Position numbers and translations under genes: made by a program. From positions 1 through 64,000 of the forward strand of contig CAJUOC010000001.1 of assembly GCA_910587925.1 (NCBI GenBank): DNA of 64,000 nucleotides, in the 5' to 3' direction. This document shows positions 1-8,563 of the stretch, one piece after another (the first letter of the stretch is position 1; every line of letters starts with the position of its first letter). Below the pieces are notes generated by a model. It was not told the origin of the DNA, did no database searches, and saw only the letters and a program-made list of their open reading frames with translations. The stretch comes from an uncultured Muribaculaceae bacterium. Lineage in GTDB: Bacteria > Bacteroidota > Bacteroidia > Bacteroidales > Muribaculaceae.

Positions 1-54
1 AAAAACATGTGGGCTATTCAGTCGTAAGTTTTTGCACTTCGTTTCTGAAACTTC

Positions 55-264
55 ATGGAACATTACAATGCCCGGAAGGAACTGTTCAGAGCCAACGATC
101 CCACTCCATTCGGTATGACAGCTGTCTATAAGGCTGTTGACTAGGGCGAGTACATGCTGGCGGTTGACACGCTCGGTCGGTTACGCTGGCCCGCTTCTGA
201 AATTGACGGTGTTCCCCTCATCTGCATAGTAAGTGAGCAAGTGCCGCAGGAATATCTTGAATAG
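55..264 (+). pseudogene. Small reading frame interrupted by an in-frame TAG
   Basis: From ATG 55 the frame reads 29 codons to a TAG at 142-144, then continues open in the same frame for 39 more codons to the TAG at 262-264. Both halves look like ordinary protein (first half ending FGMTAVYKAVD, second half starting GEYMLAVDTLGRL). I do not recognise the family. It could be a decayed gene with a nonsense mutation, or chance. A separate short frame ends at 25-27, so the left edge of the window probably holds other remnants. Confidence 0.3.
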
Positions 265-266
265 AC

Positions 267-740
267 ATGCTCCCTTTCAGCCTTGATGAAGCCATGAGCT
301 GGAATGACATAGACATTCATGCGCCGCGTGAGGAACAGCTTGCAAAAGCCACAGTGCTCGCCGATGATTATATGCGCAACGGCGGCTATCCCGAAACCAT
401 AAAGGCGAGAGCTATCACAAAGAGCTATCTTTCCGCCTTGTTCGACTCCATATTGCTCAAAGATGTTGCGAAGCGGCATAATGTAAGGAACACGACCGAC
501 TTATATAACCTTGCCACATACCTACTATCCAACTTCTGCAACCCAATCTCCTCAAACGAACTCGCAGTAGAATTAGGATTGTCAAGTGTGGCTACAACGA
601 AGAAATTCTGCGACTATCTCGCCGAACCGTACCTGTTTTTCTATCTACCGCGCTTCAACAACAAACTGAAGTTGATGAAGAAAATTAGCGCAATTCCCAT
701 AAGTCATTTTTTTGATAAATGGCGAGCTTATATTTGTTGA
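267..740 (+). pseudogene. C-terminal fragment of a DUF4143-type AAA ATPase
   Basis: The frame opens with LPFSLDEAM, which resembles the segment that follows the ATPase core in ATP-binding proteins of the AAA_14/DUF4143 type, and continues with the family-like stretches GGYPETIKAR, DSILLKDVAKRHN and YLFFYLPRFNNKLK. Those proteins are usually about 400 residues. Here the Walker A and B half is absent and only 157 residues remain. The C-terminus also looks wrong: after LMKK the expected family sequence is lost near a run of seven T at 707-713, which could be a frameshift. It lies directly after another broken frame, so a degraded accessory gene is the likely reading. Family assignment is from memory of motifs. 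Confidence 0.55.
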
Positions 741-764
741 TGTCAAGAATTTTAACTACGTTTG
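733..764 (+). promoter_or_regulatory. Bacteroidetes-type promoter for the T9SS protein gene
   Basis: TTTG at 733-736, a 20 bp spacer and TACGTTTG at 757-764 match the Bacteroidetes consensus TTTG/TAnnTTTG. Predicted start of transcription is about 16 nt before the ATG at 785. The promoter lies inside the tail of the upstream ATPase remnant. Confidence 0.65.
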
Positions 765-784
765 CGATTGAAAACTAAAAGACT

Positions 785-2164
785 ATGAAGCAACTGCTAT
801 TTCTCGGTGTAATGCTATCTGTTTCTGTTTGCGTTTATTCGCAAACCCTTGTCAAAGAAATGGAAAACGCAGACACTCGCTTCATCCCCGGGGTATATAT
901 GAAAAATGGAGAGGCCGCCATCTATTTTTCATCAGACGAGTACGGCTATGGCTCTAAGGGCTATGCCGAAATTTTCGACTTCGAACTGAAGCCTATAAAG
1001 AAGTTCAGCTTCGACTATTTTCATCCATACACAGTTTATGAGTCGCGTCAGTCCACCGGCACTAAGGAGTTGACCAAAACTCTCACACGCGAAAATGGCA
1101 TGTGGATAGATGGCATACCTTCTACCTCAGATATGGAGGCAAGAAAAGAAGCGTTTATACAAATGATTTACGAGACAGAGGGTGTATTAAATCCCGTCCT
1201 TACTCCTGACTATCTTAGTTCAAACGCTCGTATTGACGGAACTGCCATTTATATCGGTATGCCTGTCAGCAACGATTCATGGTATGAATATCCGGAATAT
1301 CTAAAGTCTGTCGAATACTATCTGAATCCTGACAACAAATTCGGGTATGCCTGCAATTATGCTACCATTGTCAATCTTTACAATGGTGATTGGACGGGTT
1401 ATACTTCTTACCAGGCGCCTGTAAGAAATCTCATCGTTGCCAAGTGCTGCGATGTTGCCAATCTTAACGATTGGAACGGAGGACTTTATCTGCCTTTCTC
1501 TCAAACATTTTTCAACGATGATGAAAAATTTGAGTATGTCAGACTGAAAGCTGAGATCGCTGAGGGCGCAAATGGTCCGAGTGCGTCTATTGGCGGAGGA
1601 CAAGATGCCGCTGAATATCTTTTCGGCATTACATCTTCGGATCGGGATGGTGACGGAGAGATAGATATTCGCACCACCTACTTCGGCCTCCATATTTCCG
1701 GCATAGAGATTGTGACTGAGGATGGCAATATCGTTTATTCGATTCCTCTTGCCGCTGATTGTGCTGACACTCCACGTGTACAGATTTTTAAATCTGACAA
1801 CAATATACTTGCACAGATTGAATACAACTGGTACAATCCCGACAATAAGTATACCCATACCACTCGTTTTTATCGCATAGACAAAACTTCCGGAGTGGCA
1901 AAAGTTGTTGGAGAAGAGACCAAAGTATCTGCAACACCAAACCCGGCCTCAGCCGGAACGCCCGTCATTTTGACTATTCCCGACGGGTCTAACAGATATG
2001 TAGAGGTTTCAAATCTCAACGGTGCAAGAATGGCTTCTTACAACATCGGCCCCGGTTCTTCCCAAGTTTCTGTTCCCACCACTAATTTAACCTCGGGGAT
2101 GTACCTTCTTACCGTAATAATTGACGGCAAAAAGGTTGACACATGCAAAATAATAATTCGATAA
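785..2164 (+). CDS. Secreted protein with type IX secretion (T9SS type A) sorting domain
   Basis: A 459-residue protein with an N-terminal signal peptide (hydrophobic residues 4-19, cleavage probably after YSQ). The last 75 residues have the layout of the T9SS type A C-terminal sorting domain: a PNPASAG start, a VEVSNLNG strand, a SGMYLLTV strand and a KKVDTCKIIIR end. That predicts export across the outer membrane by the PorSS machinery and surface attachment. The middle holds SSDRDGDGEID (about residues 282-292), an Asp-rich loop of the dockerin/calcium-binding kind, but no enzyme family I recognise. It has its own promoter and lies between gene remnants, so it is likely a single transcription unit. 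Substrate and function unknown. Confidence 0.75.
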   Translation: MKQLLFLGVMLSVSVCVYSQTLVKEMENADTRFIPGVYMKNGEAAIYFSSDEYGYGSKGYAEIFDFELKPIKKFSFDYFHPYTVYESRQSTGTKELTKTLTRENGMWIDGIPSTSDMEARKEAFIQMIYETEGVLNPVLTPDYLSSNARIDGTAIYIGMPVSNDSWYEYPEYLKSVEYYLNPDNKFGYACNYATIVNLYNGDWTGYTSYQAPVRNLIVAKCCDVANLNDWNGGLYLPFSQTFFNDDEKFEYVRLKAEIAEGANGPSASIGGGQDAAEYLFGITSSDRDGDGEIDIRTTYFGLHISGIEIVTEDGNIVYSIPLAADCADTPRVQIFKSDNNILAQIEYNWYNPDNKYTHTTRFYRIDKTSGVAKVVGEETKVSATPNPASAGTPVILTIPDGSNRYVEVSNLNGARMASYNIGPGSSQVSVPTTNLTSGMYLLTVIIDGKKVDTCKIIIR

Positions 2165-2175
2165 GATACGCTAAG

Positions 2176-2361
2176 TTATGGAATTGCAGAAATATTGGTG
2201 CGGTATTGGTCGGGAGATAAGCCGGTATATTTTTTGAAATAGATTGTGCGGCCGTCCTCGACGACAGCCGGATTGTCGGGAAATTTGTCGGCAACGTCTT
2301 TGAAGCGGGAATATATGGTGCGGTGTCGGCTCATGTCTTTGATTTTTGAGATTGTCTGCAT
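2176..2361 (-). pseudogene. Chimeric remnant: AMP-ligase N-terminus joined to AraC C-terminus
   Basis: The first 40 residues (IYSRFKDVADKFPDNPAVVEDGRT) look like the N-terminus of an acyl-CoA/AMP-forming ligase, whereas the last 20 (YFKKYTGLSPDQYR) look like the end of an AraC-type helix-turn-helix domain. The join falls near 2241. Neither part could work alone. I read it as two gene ends fused by a deletion. The alternative is a chance frame opposite non-coding DNA, but two independent family-like motifs make that less likely. Confidence 0.4.
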
Positions 2362-2384
2362 AATAAAGGCTTAGAGACTCCATC

Positions 2385-2921
2385 TTGTTCAAAAAACCCT
2401 ACCAGCATACTGATGAAGTCGATATCGTGATAAGGCTGCTCAGCGACATTGTGACTGACAAGAATGTCGACAAGGACAGGATATACGCTACCGGCCAGTC
2501 AATGGGAGGTATGATTTCCATGTATTACAATGTGGCTTATCCTGAATTATTTGCAGCATCGATTTTTGTCGATTGCCATTGGGATAAGGCGACATTCGAC
2601 TCACTGGTAAAACATAAATTTGTCTACTTCATCGCGGGCAATAAAGGCGGTGCCTATAAATGCCTGGGACCGCTTGAAGACGCTGCCCGTAAAGAGGGTG
2701 TACAATACACATTCGCTGAATGGAGCTCAAGACTCCCGGAGAGCCGTCAGAGCGAGCTTGCAGCGACAATGCTCGAGAAGGGCGCGCCGGTCAACATATT
2801 TGAGTTTGAAACCGGGACGGTCCTCCCTGACGATGGCAAAGGCAGCGAGCACATGTATTCCTTTGATTATGCATATAAAGTCTCGGCTGTGAGAGATTGG
2901 CTTTTCAAACAAAAGAAATAA
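2385..2921 (+). pseudogene. Headless alpha/beta hydrolase (PHB-depolymerase/esterase-like)
   Basis: The 178-residue frame begins at a TTG inside what should be the core of an alpha/beta hydrolase. It keeps the nucleophile elbow GQSMGG (about residues 41-46), a PELFAASIF strand and a late His in SEHMYSFDYAYK that could be the catalytic His. Bacteroidales homologues of this esterase type are much longer, and the N-terminal strands and signal peptide are missing. It begins immediately after the chimeric remnant, which fits a deletion junction near 2380. A functional short enzyme seems unlikely without the missing strands. Confidence 0.55.
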
Positions 2922-2961
2922 GAAAAACTGTATAAGGTATAAACCGTTTTCGCGGAAGAAT

Positions 2962-3000
2962 AAAAACAGCGGTTGTCCGTCGGGGACAACCGCTGTTTTT
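2962..3000. terminator. Bidirectional intrinsic terminator
   Basis: A perfect 17 bp inverted repeat (2962-2978 with 2984-3000, 5 nt loop) with A-runs on the left and T-runs on the right. It separates the hydrolase remnant from the convergent xusC-like gene and can end transcription both ways. Confidence 0.9.
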
Positions 3001-3024
3001 GACATGACGACAGATTGGTTTTTA

Positions 3025-4236
3025 TTACGCTTTATGATGTCTTTTATTTTTGAGAAGATGCTTGATCCAGATGTAATAGCCGGTCAATGGAAGCGATGCG
3101 CCGAGAAGGGCACCAAGCAGCCATAAGATGCGGGTGAATAGTCCGCCAAGACTTCCGGTATGGATTGAGTATATCCAGCCGCGCAATCTGTCAGCTTCAT
3201 TTGCGTCTGCGTATTTTGTGACAAGAGACAGCTCTCCTGTACGACGATTAAACTCATAGCTGTCTGCAGCTCTGCCATTTCCGGTGTAGCCAAGTGTCAC
3301 GGTCGCTTTTTCAGAGCTGATTGTAATCTGTGGAGCTTCGGGGTTCTGCGCTTTCAGGGTTTCGTACACTTCCTGCCAACGGCCAAATTCGGAGCGATGG
3401 CGACCACCGCCTTCATGTCTGCTTCCGCCTTCATGCCGACCTGCGCCACCATGATAGTGTCTGCCGCGACGGCTTCCACTATCACGTTTCTCACCGTCAT
3501 TGCTGCCATCTGATGTTTTAGACTGAGTGAAATTGCGGGGAGTATGCTCTACGCCACAGACGGCATAAAACGCCGAACGGTACCAGTCAAACGACCATGT
3601 CAATCCGGTAAGAGCCATCGCCAGCACAAAAATCAGGGCGTACATTCCGCCGGCGACATGAAGACCTTTCCAAAATCCTTTCCAGCCGCTTGAGACCGGG
3701 ATACTGAGGCTGTGTCTTAGATTTTTCCGGGCACGCGGCCACCATATTATGGCACCTGATATCAGAGCGATTACGAAAACGAGAGTTGATATACCGACAA
3801 GAAGTTTGCCGACTTTTATACCTTCACCATGCGGATTTGCGCTGTCAAGGAGCCAGCGGTGGAGTCTGAACATCGTGGAGAAAAAGCCAATCCGTCTGTA
3901 ACTCCCGGTGATTTTCCCCGTGTATTGGTCGATAAAAAGAGAAGCTCTCCGAGGTTTTGAAAGATTTACCTGATATGCGCGGGAGGCATCCTCAAACACG
4001 GTGACACCGGTGATTGCAACACTGTCGGGCAGTGTGGCTTTTGCTGTCTCCATAAGTACATCCATTGGCAACGGAGATTCTCCTACAGAAGCGACATAAT
4101 ATACATTACTTCTCAGAGCGCGGGTCATTTCCGGCTCAAATATGAGCATTGCCCCTGAAAAGCATATCAATGTCACGATTATGCCGAATGGCACTGACAG
4201 CCAGAGATGAATTTTTCTAAAAAACTTTATCATCAC
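3025..4236 (-). CDS. xusC: PepSY-domain inner-membrane protein, XusC-like
   Basis: A 403-residue PepSY-associated membrane protein with four hydrophobic segments (about residues 13-35, 140-165, 190-215 and 365-392) and two periplasmic portions. The last loop carries a His/Gly/Arg-rich stretch (about 245-285) that may bind metal. Such proteins are linked to iron-siderophore reduction or transfer at the inner membrane. The start is MM at 4236. Its stop follows the bidirectional terminator, and only 4 nt separate it from the DUF4374 lipoprotein gene. The order TonB receptor, DUF4374 lipoprotein, PepSY protein is that of xusABC of Bacteroides thetaiotaomicron, a xenosiderophore uptake system. Function is inferred from this context. 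Confidence 0.8.
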   Translation of the reverse strand: MMIKFFRKIHLWLSVPFGIIVTLICFSGAMLIFEPEMTRALRSNVYYVASVGESPLPMDVLMETAKATLPDSVAITGVTVFEDASRAYQVNLSKPRRASLFIDQYTGKITGSYRRIGFFSTMFRLHRWLLDSANPHGEGIKVGKLLVGISTLVFVIALISGAIIWWPRARKNLRHSLSIPVSSGWKGFWKGLHVAGGMYALIFVLAMALTGLTWSFDWYRSAFYAVCGVEHTPRNFTQSKTSDGSNDGEKRDSGSRRGRHYHGGAGRHEGGSRHEGGGRHRSEFGRWQEVYETLKAQNPEAPQITISSEKATVTLGYTGNGRAADSYEFNRRTGELSLVTKYADANEADRLRGWIYSIHTGSLGGLFTRILWLLGALLGASLPLTGYYIWIKHLLKNKRHHKA

Positions 4237-4240
4237 AGAT

Positions 4241-5644
4241 TTATTTTACCGGATTTAGATAACCGAAGCCCGTAATGTCATTAGCCTTGATAGAAACGCC
4301 TCTTACAGCCTGTGCGGTTGCCGTGTTTATGGCATAAATGGCCGGCTCCTCGTTTTCAACATTTACCGGAATATAGACATTCCCGTTCTGTACGAAAACG
4401 GTTTTTCCGATTGAGGAAACATTGGCCGGCAGCCCGGTCACATATGTAAGTTTTTTTGACGCCGCATCAAATACAGCCAGTTCAGTCGCGACGGGATTTT
4501 TCTCAGTGAGCGAGCGGTCATACATAATCATGAGGAAACAATCTCCACCTGCAGGCCAACAACGCATGAATGAGCGGTTGCCGCCGGGAGTCTGTGCCTC
4601 AATATTGCAATAGTAGTCGTCAAACTCATCACTTCCTGCGGGTATGCGGCACACACCGGCGGGAAGTGTAGTTTTCTGACCGGCATCGCTCATTGTCTTG
4701 GCGTAGCTTGATGAGAATACATATACGTCGCCGTTGTCTACCGCCCATACGCTCTGGTAGTACTGCGAGCGGAAGCGTCCGCAAGGCATGCTGATTTTAT
4801 CTGTCTTGGCCAGCTTGGGATTGGTCATGTTCTCATTGTCGTAAATTGCCACCCAACATTCATCGGGATACTGCGTCCCGACAAGTTCGCCGGCCTTGTA
4901 TGCTCCGGCGCCTGTACCACCGGCCTCATCATGCACGAGGTGTTCAAATCCGGGACGCACCCATTTGCGATTCCCGTATGCAACGCCATATTGGCTCAGC
5001 CCCATAGGCACCGCGCCACAGTAGAGTCTGGACCCGCTCTGCTCGGCACCGGCAAGAGTGACATACTCTCCGTTCCCGAGGAAATTTTCCATTGAGTATG
5101 CACCTGTCGAAGTGTCATTGCTCCGCGATGTCTCATTTTCCACATCGAGGTAAGTGACAAGGAGGGTCATCGGCTTGTAGCCATGGCTGTCGGCCAACGA
5201 TGCCGGGCCTTCACCGGTCGACATGGTTATGATGTCGTTGTTGTAAGTCCCGTAGGAGGAGAAACGGCTGATGCGGTACTCGATGTCGCGGGCTTCCATC
5301 TCGCCGTTGCCTCCGAGTATGTAACTTCTCGTGGTGCCGGCATTGCCCTGATTGTAGCTCAGCGCATACAGATAGTTGTTGTGAAACACCCACTGCGTAG
5401 CGCCCGGATTCAAGAGGCCGTTGTCTACCGTAGTCAGATTACCGCCGTCGAGCGATTCACCGGTTATGAGGTCATACGCTGTACCATTGGAGCCTTCGAT
5501 TGTCGTGGCAAAGACAAATCTGCCATTACCGTCGACTTCATTGCCAGGCATGTCAGGCTCATCATTGCCGGAACATCCGCAGAGAGCCATCGCAGGGACT
5601 ACCGAGGCAATAATTGCCCGGAACATTGATTTTTTGCGAGTCAT
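4241..5644 (-). CDS. xusB: DUF4374 surface lipoprotein, XusB-like siderophore binder
   Basis: A DUF4374 protein of about 467 residues with a lipoprotein signal peptide ending in the lipobox ALCGC. In B. theta the homologue XusB is a surface-exposed lipoprotein that binds ferric enterobactin for the XusA receptor. I chose the ATG at 5644, 16 nt after the receptor stop. A TTG at 5671 would overlap the receptor gene and add nine residues ahead of the signal peptide. The body has the repeated strand pattern expected of a beta-propeller (for example VFHNNYLYAL and WAVDNGDVYVFSS). It sits between the receptor and the PepSY gene in one operon. Ligand specificity cannot be read from sequence. Confidence 0.85.
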   Translation of the reverse strand: MTRKKSMFRAIIASVVPAMALCGCSGNDEPDMPGNEVDGNGRFVFATTIEGSNGTAYDLITGESLDGGNLTTVDNGLLNPGATQWVFHNNYLYALSYNQGNAGTTRSYILGGNGEMEARDIEYRISRFSSYGTYNNDIITMSTGEGPASLADSHGYKPMTLLVTYLDVENETSRSNDTSTGAYSMENFLGNGEYVTLAGAEQSGSRLYCGAVPMGLSQYGVAYGNRKWVRPGFEHLVHDEAGGTGAGAYKAGELVGTQYPDECWVAIYDNENMTNPKLAKTDKISMPCGRFRSQYYQSVWAVDNGDVYVFSSSYAKTMSDAGQKTTLPAGVCRIPAGSDEFDDYYCNIEAQTPGGNRSFMRCWPAGGDCFLMIMYDRSLTEKNPVATELAVFDAASKKLTYVTGLPANVSSIGKTVFVQNGNVYIPVNVENEEPAIYAINTATAQAVRGVSIKANDITGFGYLNPVK

Positions 5645-5660
5645 ATTGTAAAAAAAGTGA

Positions 5661-8039
5661 TTAGATGCCAAAATAGATTCTTACCTTACCGTAGAAAGCA
5701 CGTCCGGCTTTCTGAAGGCTGAAGTTGTCGTAGAGTTTTGCATTGGTGAAATTTCGACATTCAACCGACAGATTATACCGGCCCCTATGAATCCCGTATG
5801 AGACCGTAAGGTTGTGTGCAAATTGATCGGGAATTATATAATCATTGTTGTTTGAACCGATGTTAGCGACATAGTAGCAGAAACTGTGTGTATACTGGTT
5901 GTCGTATGTAACTGTCAGCATATTTCCTCTGCGGCCAAGCCCATGCCAGTAAAAATTGACATCCGAGTCGGCAAACATATACGGCAAGTTGGGCATACGC
6001 TCTTTGTAAGTAATGTTGGCAACCGTGCTGCCCCGGGCCGTGCGCATATTATCCCTTACATCCATACGGGTGAAATTTCCACCCAGGCTTAGCCATCGCG
6101 AGAAATTATATCGCACTGACACACTTATGCCTTTTGTCGCGACTTTGCCATAATTTACATAAGTGGCTGCCGATTTGCCTCCGCTCAGAGCCATGATGTT
6201 GCGCTGTATATAGTCGCGGGTGTCGCGATATATCAATCCAGCCTCGGCGTAAATCATATTGCTTCCGAATGTGGCGTTGTAGCTTAGGTTGATATTTACG
6301 TTGTGGCTTGATTCCGGTCTCAAGGCCATATCACCTACTTCAAGATCCTCATCTCCAAACATCTCCTCAATTGTAGGCAGGCGATATGCCTTCTCGTATG
6401 ACGCTTTCAACTGCAAGCCAAGAGGAATAGACCAGGTCCCTGCGGCTCCATATCCGGGGTAGTCAATAGAGCGCGATGTCTTTTCAAACACATCCTGCGC
6501 AGATGTCGTAGCCATCGGTCCTGAGACATATTGATGATAATGCTTGCCGAACACTGTGAAATTGAATTTTGCATTAGGCATATAGCGATACGAAACTCCG
6601 GCTATATTCTTGCTTGTGAATTTTGAAATTTCATCTTTACCATGCGGATGCGTCAGCAAATCCTCGTTTGTACGGTTGAATGTGTTGAACACATCATTTA
6701 CCGTGAACAAATGTTTTTCTGAAAGCCGGTAGTTTACGGTTGCGGTAGCCGACCAGTTGTTACTTATGGCTTTGGAGTGCTGATAAGACTGTTCTCCCGG
6801 AGCATTCAGTGGCGCAGTCTGGCCGATCCAATTATATTTCACAGATGCAGTATCGACATTTGTAGTGTTGTCCCGATTGTAATTTGCATTAAGAGCTATA
6901 TCAAGCCCCTCTATTACAAGATTGCGTTTGGAATATTCGAGTGACGGGATGAGTGAGAATCCGTGACGATGTTTCTGTCCATATACGACTTCCTGTCTTA
7001 CACCGGTCTGAATCTCCTTATACATATGGGAATATGTAAATCCAAGCAGCAGCCGGTCGGCCCAGCTTTTATTCACAAATCCCGTCTTTGCTACAATCGC
7101 TTCGTTATGGTAAGTGTCATTAAATCGCTTGACGTGCTCAAGTTTCTTCTTGTTGATACTGCCGGTGGCAAAATCCTCAACGGGTGTATCCACCCGATAA
7201 TCATTATCAGAGTAATTTTGAAAAGCGTTTATTTCATATTTGAACCCATTTCGTAGCGTTTGACCGAAATTGATATATGATTTATGGGTGTTGAACGAAC
7301 CGAATGAATACGACGCATCAACAAACCATCGTCGCTGGCGGCGTGGAGTGACGATATTTATAATGCCACCTATGGCATCCGCCCCAAATCCTACCGGGAC
7401 CACACCTCGATATACCTCAATCCTGTCAGCAAAATTGACCGGTATGTTATTTAGGCCAAACGAACTTCCGACTCCTTCCTGTGGCACGCCGTCGATAAAC
7501 ACTTTGACGTGTTTACCACTGAAACCATCCATCGTGACAGCCATATCAGACCCGACTCCGCCACTCTCCCGGATTTTCATGCCGGGTGCCTTATTCAAGG
7601 CTTCACTCAGGGTCTTTGTGGTATTCCCCAATTCTCGGGTATTGACAGCAGTGGCATTATATGCCGAGTTTTTCACTTTGCTGAGAGGGTTTCCAACGAC
7701 TATAACCTCGGCAAGTTGAGTAGCGGGTTTTAATTTCACATTCAGCTTCGCGCGTTCATCAGGCCTGATTTTCACTTTTGCTTCATGTTTCTCAAAACCG
7801 ACCGATGAAAAGACTATCGTGTAATCACCCGCAGGAGCAGATATATGATATAGACCTTTTTCATTGGCAGGACAAGATAGCGAGGTGCCCTTCAGAAACA
7901 CCGTGGCATAGTCTACAGGCTCTCCGTCAAGAGACAGCACCTTTCCCGAAATCATTCCGTAATCTCCGGCTGCATGTGATGTCACAGCAGTCGACACCAC
8001 CGTGATGAGGCACACTAAATATTTCTTCCAAATTGCCAT
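5661..8039 (-). CDS. xusA: TonB-dependent siderophore receptor, XusA-like
   Basis: A 792-residue outer-membrane receptor from ATG 8039 (MAIWKKY). An upstream start at 8063 only adds residues before the signal peptide. After the signal peptide comes a carboxypeptidase-regulatory-like domain (about 27-110, ISGKVLSLDGEPVDYATVFL), then the plug (VNTRELGNTTKTLSEALNKA to GGIINIVTPRR) and a 22-strand type barrel ending in an aromatic-rich strand (VRIYFGI). There is no SusD neighbour and the barrel is of siderophore-receptor size (about 800 residues), not SusC size (about 1,000). First gene of the xus-like operon, consistent with TonB-driven import of an iron chelate bound by the DUF4374 lipoprotein. 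A near-consensus -7 box (GAAATTTG on the minus strand) lies at 8061-8068. Confidence 0.85.
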   Translation of the reverse strand: MAIWKKYLVCLITVVSTAVTSHAAGDYGMISGKVLSLDGEPVDYATVFLKGTSLSCPANEKGLYHISAPAGDYTIVFSSVGFEKHEAKVKIRPDERAKLNVKLKPATQLAEVIVVGNPLSKVKNSAYNATAVNTRELGNTTKTLSEALNKAPGMKIRESGGVGSDMAVTMDGFSGKHVKVFIDGVPQEGVGSSFGLNNIPVNFADRIEVYRGVVPVGFGADAIGGIINIVTPRRQRRWFVDASYSFGSFNTHKSYINFGQTLRNGFKYEINAFQNYSDNDYRVDTPVEDFATGSINKKKLEHVKRFNDTYHNEAIVAKTGFVNKSWADRLLLGFTYSHMYKEIQTGVRQEVVYGQKHRHGFSLIPSLEYSKRNLVIEGLDIALNANYNRDNTTNVDTASVKYNWIGQTAPLNAPGEQSYQHSKAISNNWSATATVNYRLSEKHLFTVNDVFNTFNRTNEDLLTHPHGKDEISKFTSKNIAGVSYRYMPNAKFNFTVFGKHYHQYVSGPMATTSAQDVFEKTSRSIDYPGYGAAGTWSIPLGLQLKASYEKAYRLPTIEEMFGDEDLEVGDMALRPESSHNVNINLSYNATFGSNMIYAEAGLIYRDTRDYIQRNIMALSGGKSAATYVNYGKVATKGISVSVRYNFSRWLSLGGNFTRMDVRDNMRTARGSTVANITYKERMPNLPYMFADSDVNFYWHGLGRRGNMLTVTYDNQYTHSFCYYVANIGSNNNDYIIPDQFAHNLTVSYGIHRGRYNLSVECRNFTNAKLYDNFSLQKAGRAFYGKVRIYFGI

Positions 8040-8183
8040 GAATCTATCTGTTTCAGGCTGCAAATTTCGGAAGTATTATCAAGGCAAAAAATACCTGGAA
8101 GAGGGTATTGGGTCTCATAACCAGCTATGCACTACACATTTGCGCAATTTGCCACTTCGTCAAAAAGTGACAGACGACATATT

Positions 8184-8204
8184 ATTGATGGCAAACGCAT
8201 CAAT
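8184..8204. promoter_or_regulatory. Inverted repeat upstream of the xus-like operon
   Basis: ATTGATG (8184-8190) and CATCAAT (8198-8204) form a perfect 7 bp inverted repeat with a 7 nt centre, about 145 bp upstream of the receptor start. It could be a regulator site. It is not a recognisable Fur box. Confidence 0.25.
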
Positions 8205-8227
8205 ACCGATGGCACAAATAATCAATA

Positions 8228-8392
8228 TCACCGTTTTTGCATCGCTTTTACCCTCCTTTGGGGTATAATGCGTTCATGGATGTATTGGAATATAACGAAG
8301 AAAACAGGGACCATAGAAAGCAACGCGAGTGTGCCGAACACCAAGCCGCCGACAGTCCCTACCCCAACTGAGATGAATGTCTTCACTGTCAT
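8228..8392 (-). pseudogene. Remnant of an RND pump C-terminus, or a 54-residue membrane peptide
   Basis: From ATG 8392 a 54-codon frame (to TGA 8228-8230) encodes one hydrophobic hairpin, VGVGTVGGLVFGTLALLSMV then PVFFVIFQ and a basic tail. It lines up with the last transmembrane helix and tail of RND permeases, including the intact one in this window (IGTGVFFGMLMAI then VPFFFVMIDKAKSR). The rest of the pump is absent, so a deletion remnant is most likely. A consensus -7 box 20 nt upstream means it could still be made as a small membrane protein. Same strand as the xus-like operon, about 190 bp ahead of it. Confidence 0.5.
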
Positions 8393-8412
8393 GTTTCGTT
8401 TTGATTTTGAAG

Positions 8413-8420
8413 CAAATTTA
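8413..8420 (-). promoter_or_regulatory. -7 box (TAAATTTG) ahead of the RND remnant
   Basis: The minus strand reads TAAATTTG, matching TAnnTTTG. No clear TTTG is seen at -33. It could drive the small frame at 8392 and, by read-through, the xus-like operon. Confidence 0.4.
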
Positions 8421-8528
8421 AGTTATTAAACTTTAGGCGGGAATTGCCGTCTTATTGAAAAATGACTAACTGCGACGATGTGGTGGCGAACGACTGTCGG
8501 CCACATACTCTATTAGATATAAAAGCAT

Positions 8529-8536
8529 TAACTTTG
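8529..8536 (+). promoter_or_regulatory. -7 box (TAACTTTG) for the LytS/LytTR pair
   Basis: TAACTTTG fits TAnnTTTG, 27 nt before the ATG at 8564. No good TTTG is seen at -33, so activation may need a regulator. The divergent intergenic stretch 8421-8528 otherwise shows nothing I can name. Confidence 0.45.
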
Positions 8537-8563
8537 CATTTATAATTCCGGCCCGTCTGCTAC

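Noticed and set aside
711..770. A frame reading LINGELIFVDVKNFNYVCD as the continuation of the DUF4143 fragment
   Set aside because: It overlaps a perfect consensus promoter and does not match the family C-terminus I know; kept only as a possible frameshift note.
3420..3480. His-rich stretch in the PepSY protein considered as a short tandem repeat array
   Set aside because: Repeats are irregular at DNA level and lie within a normal coding region.
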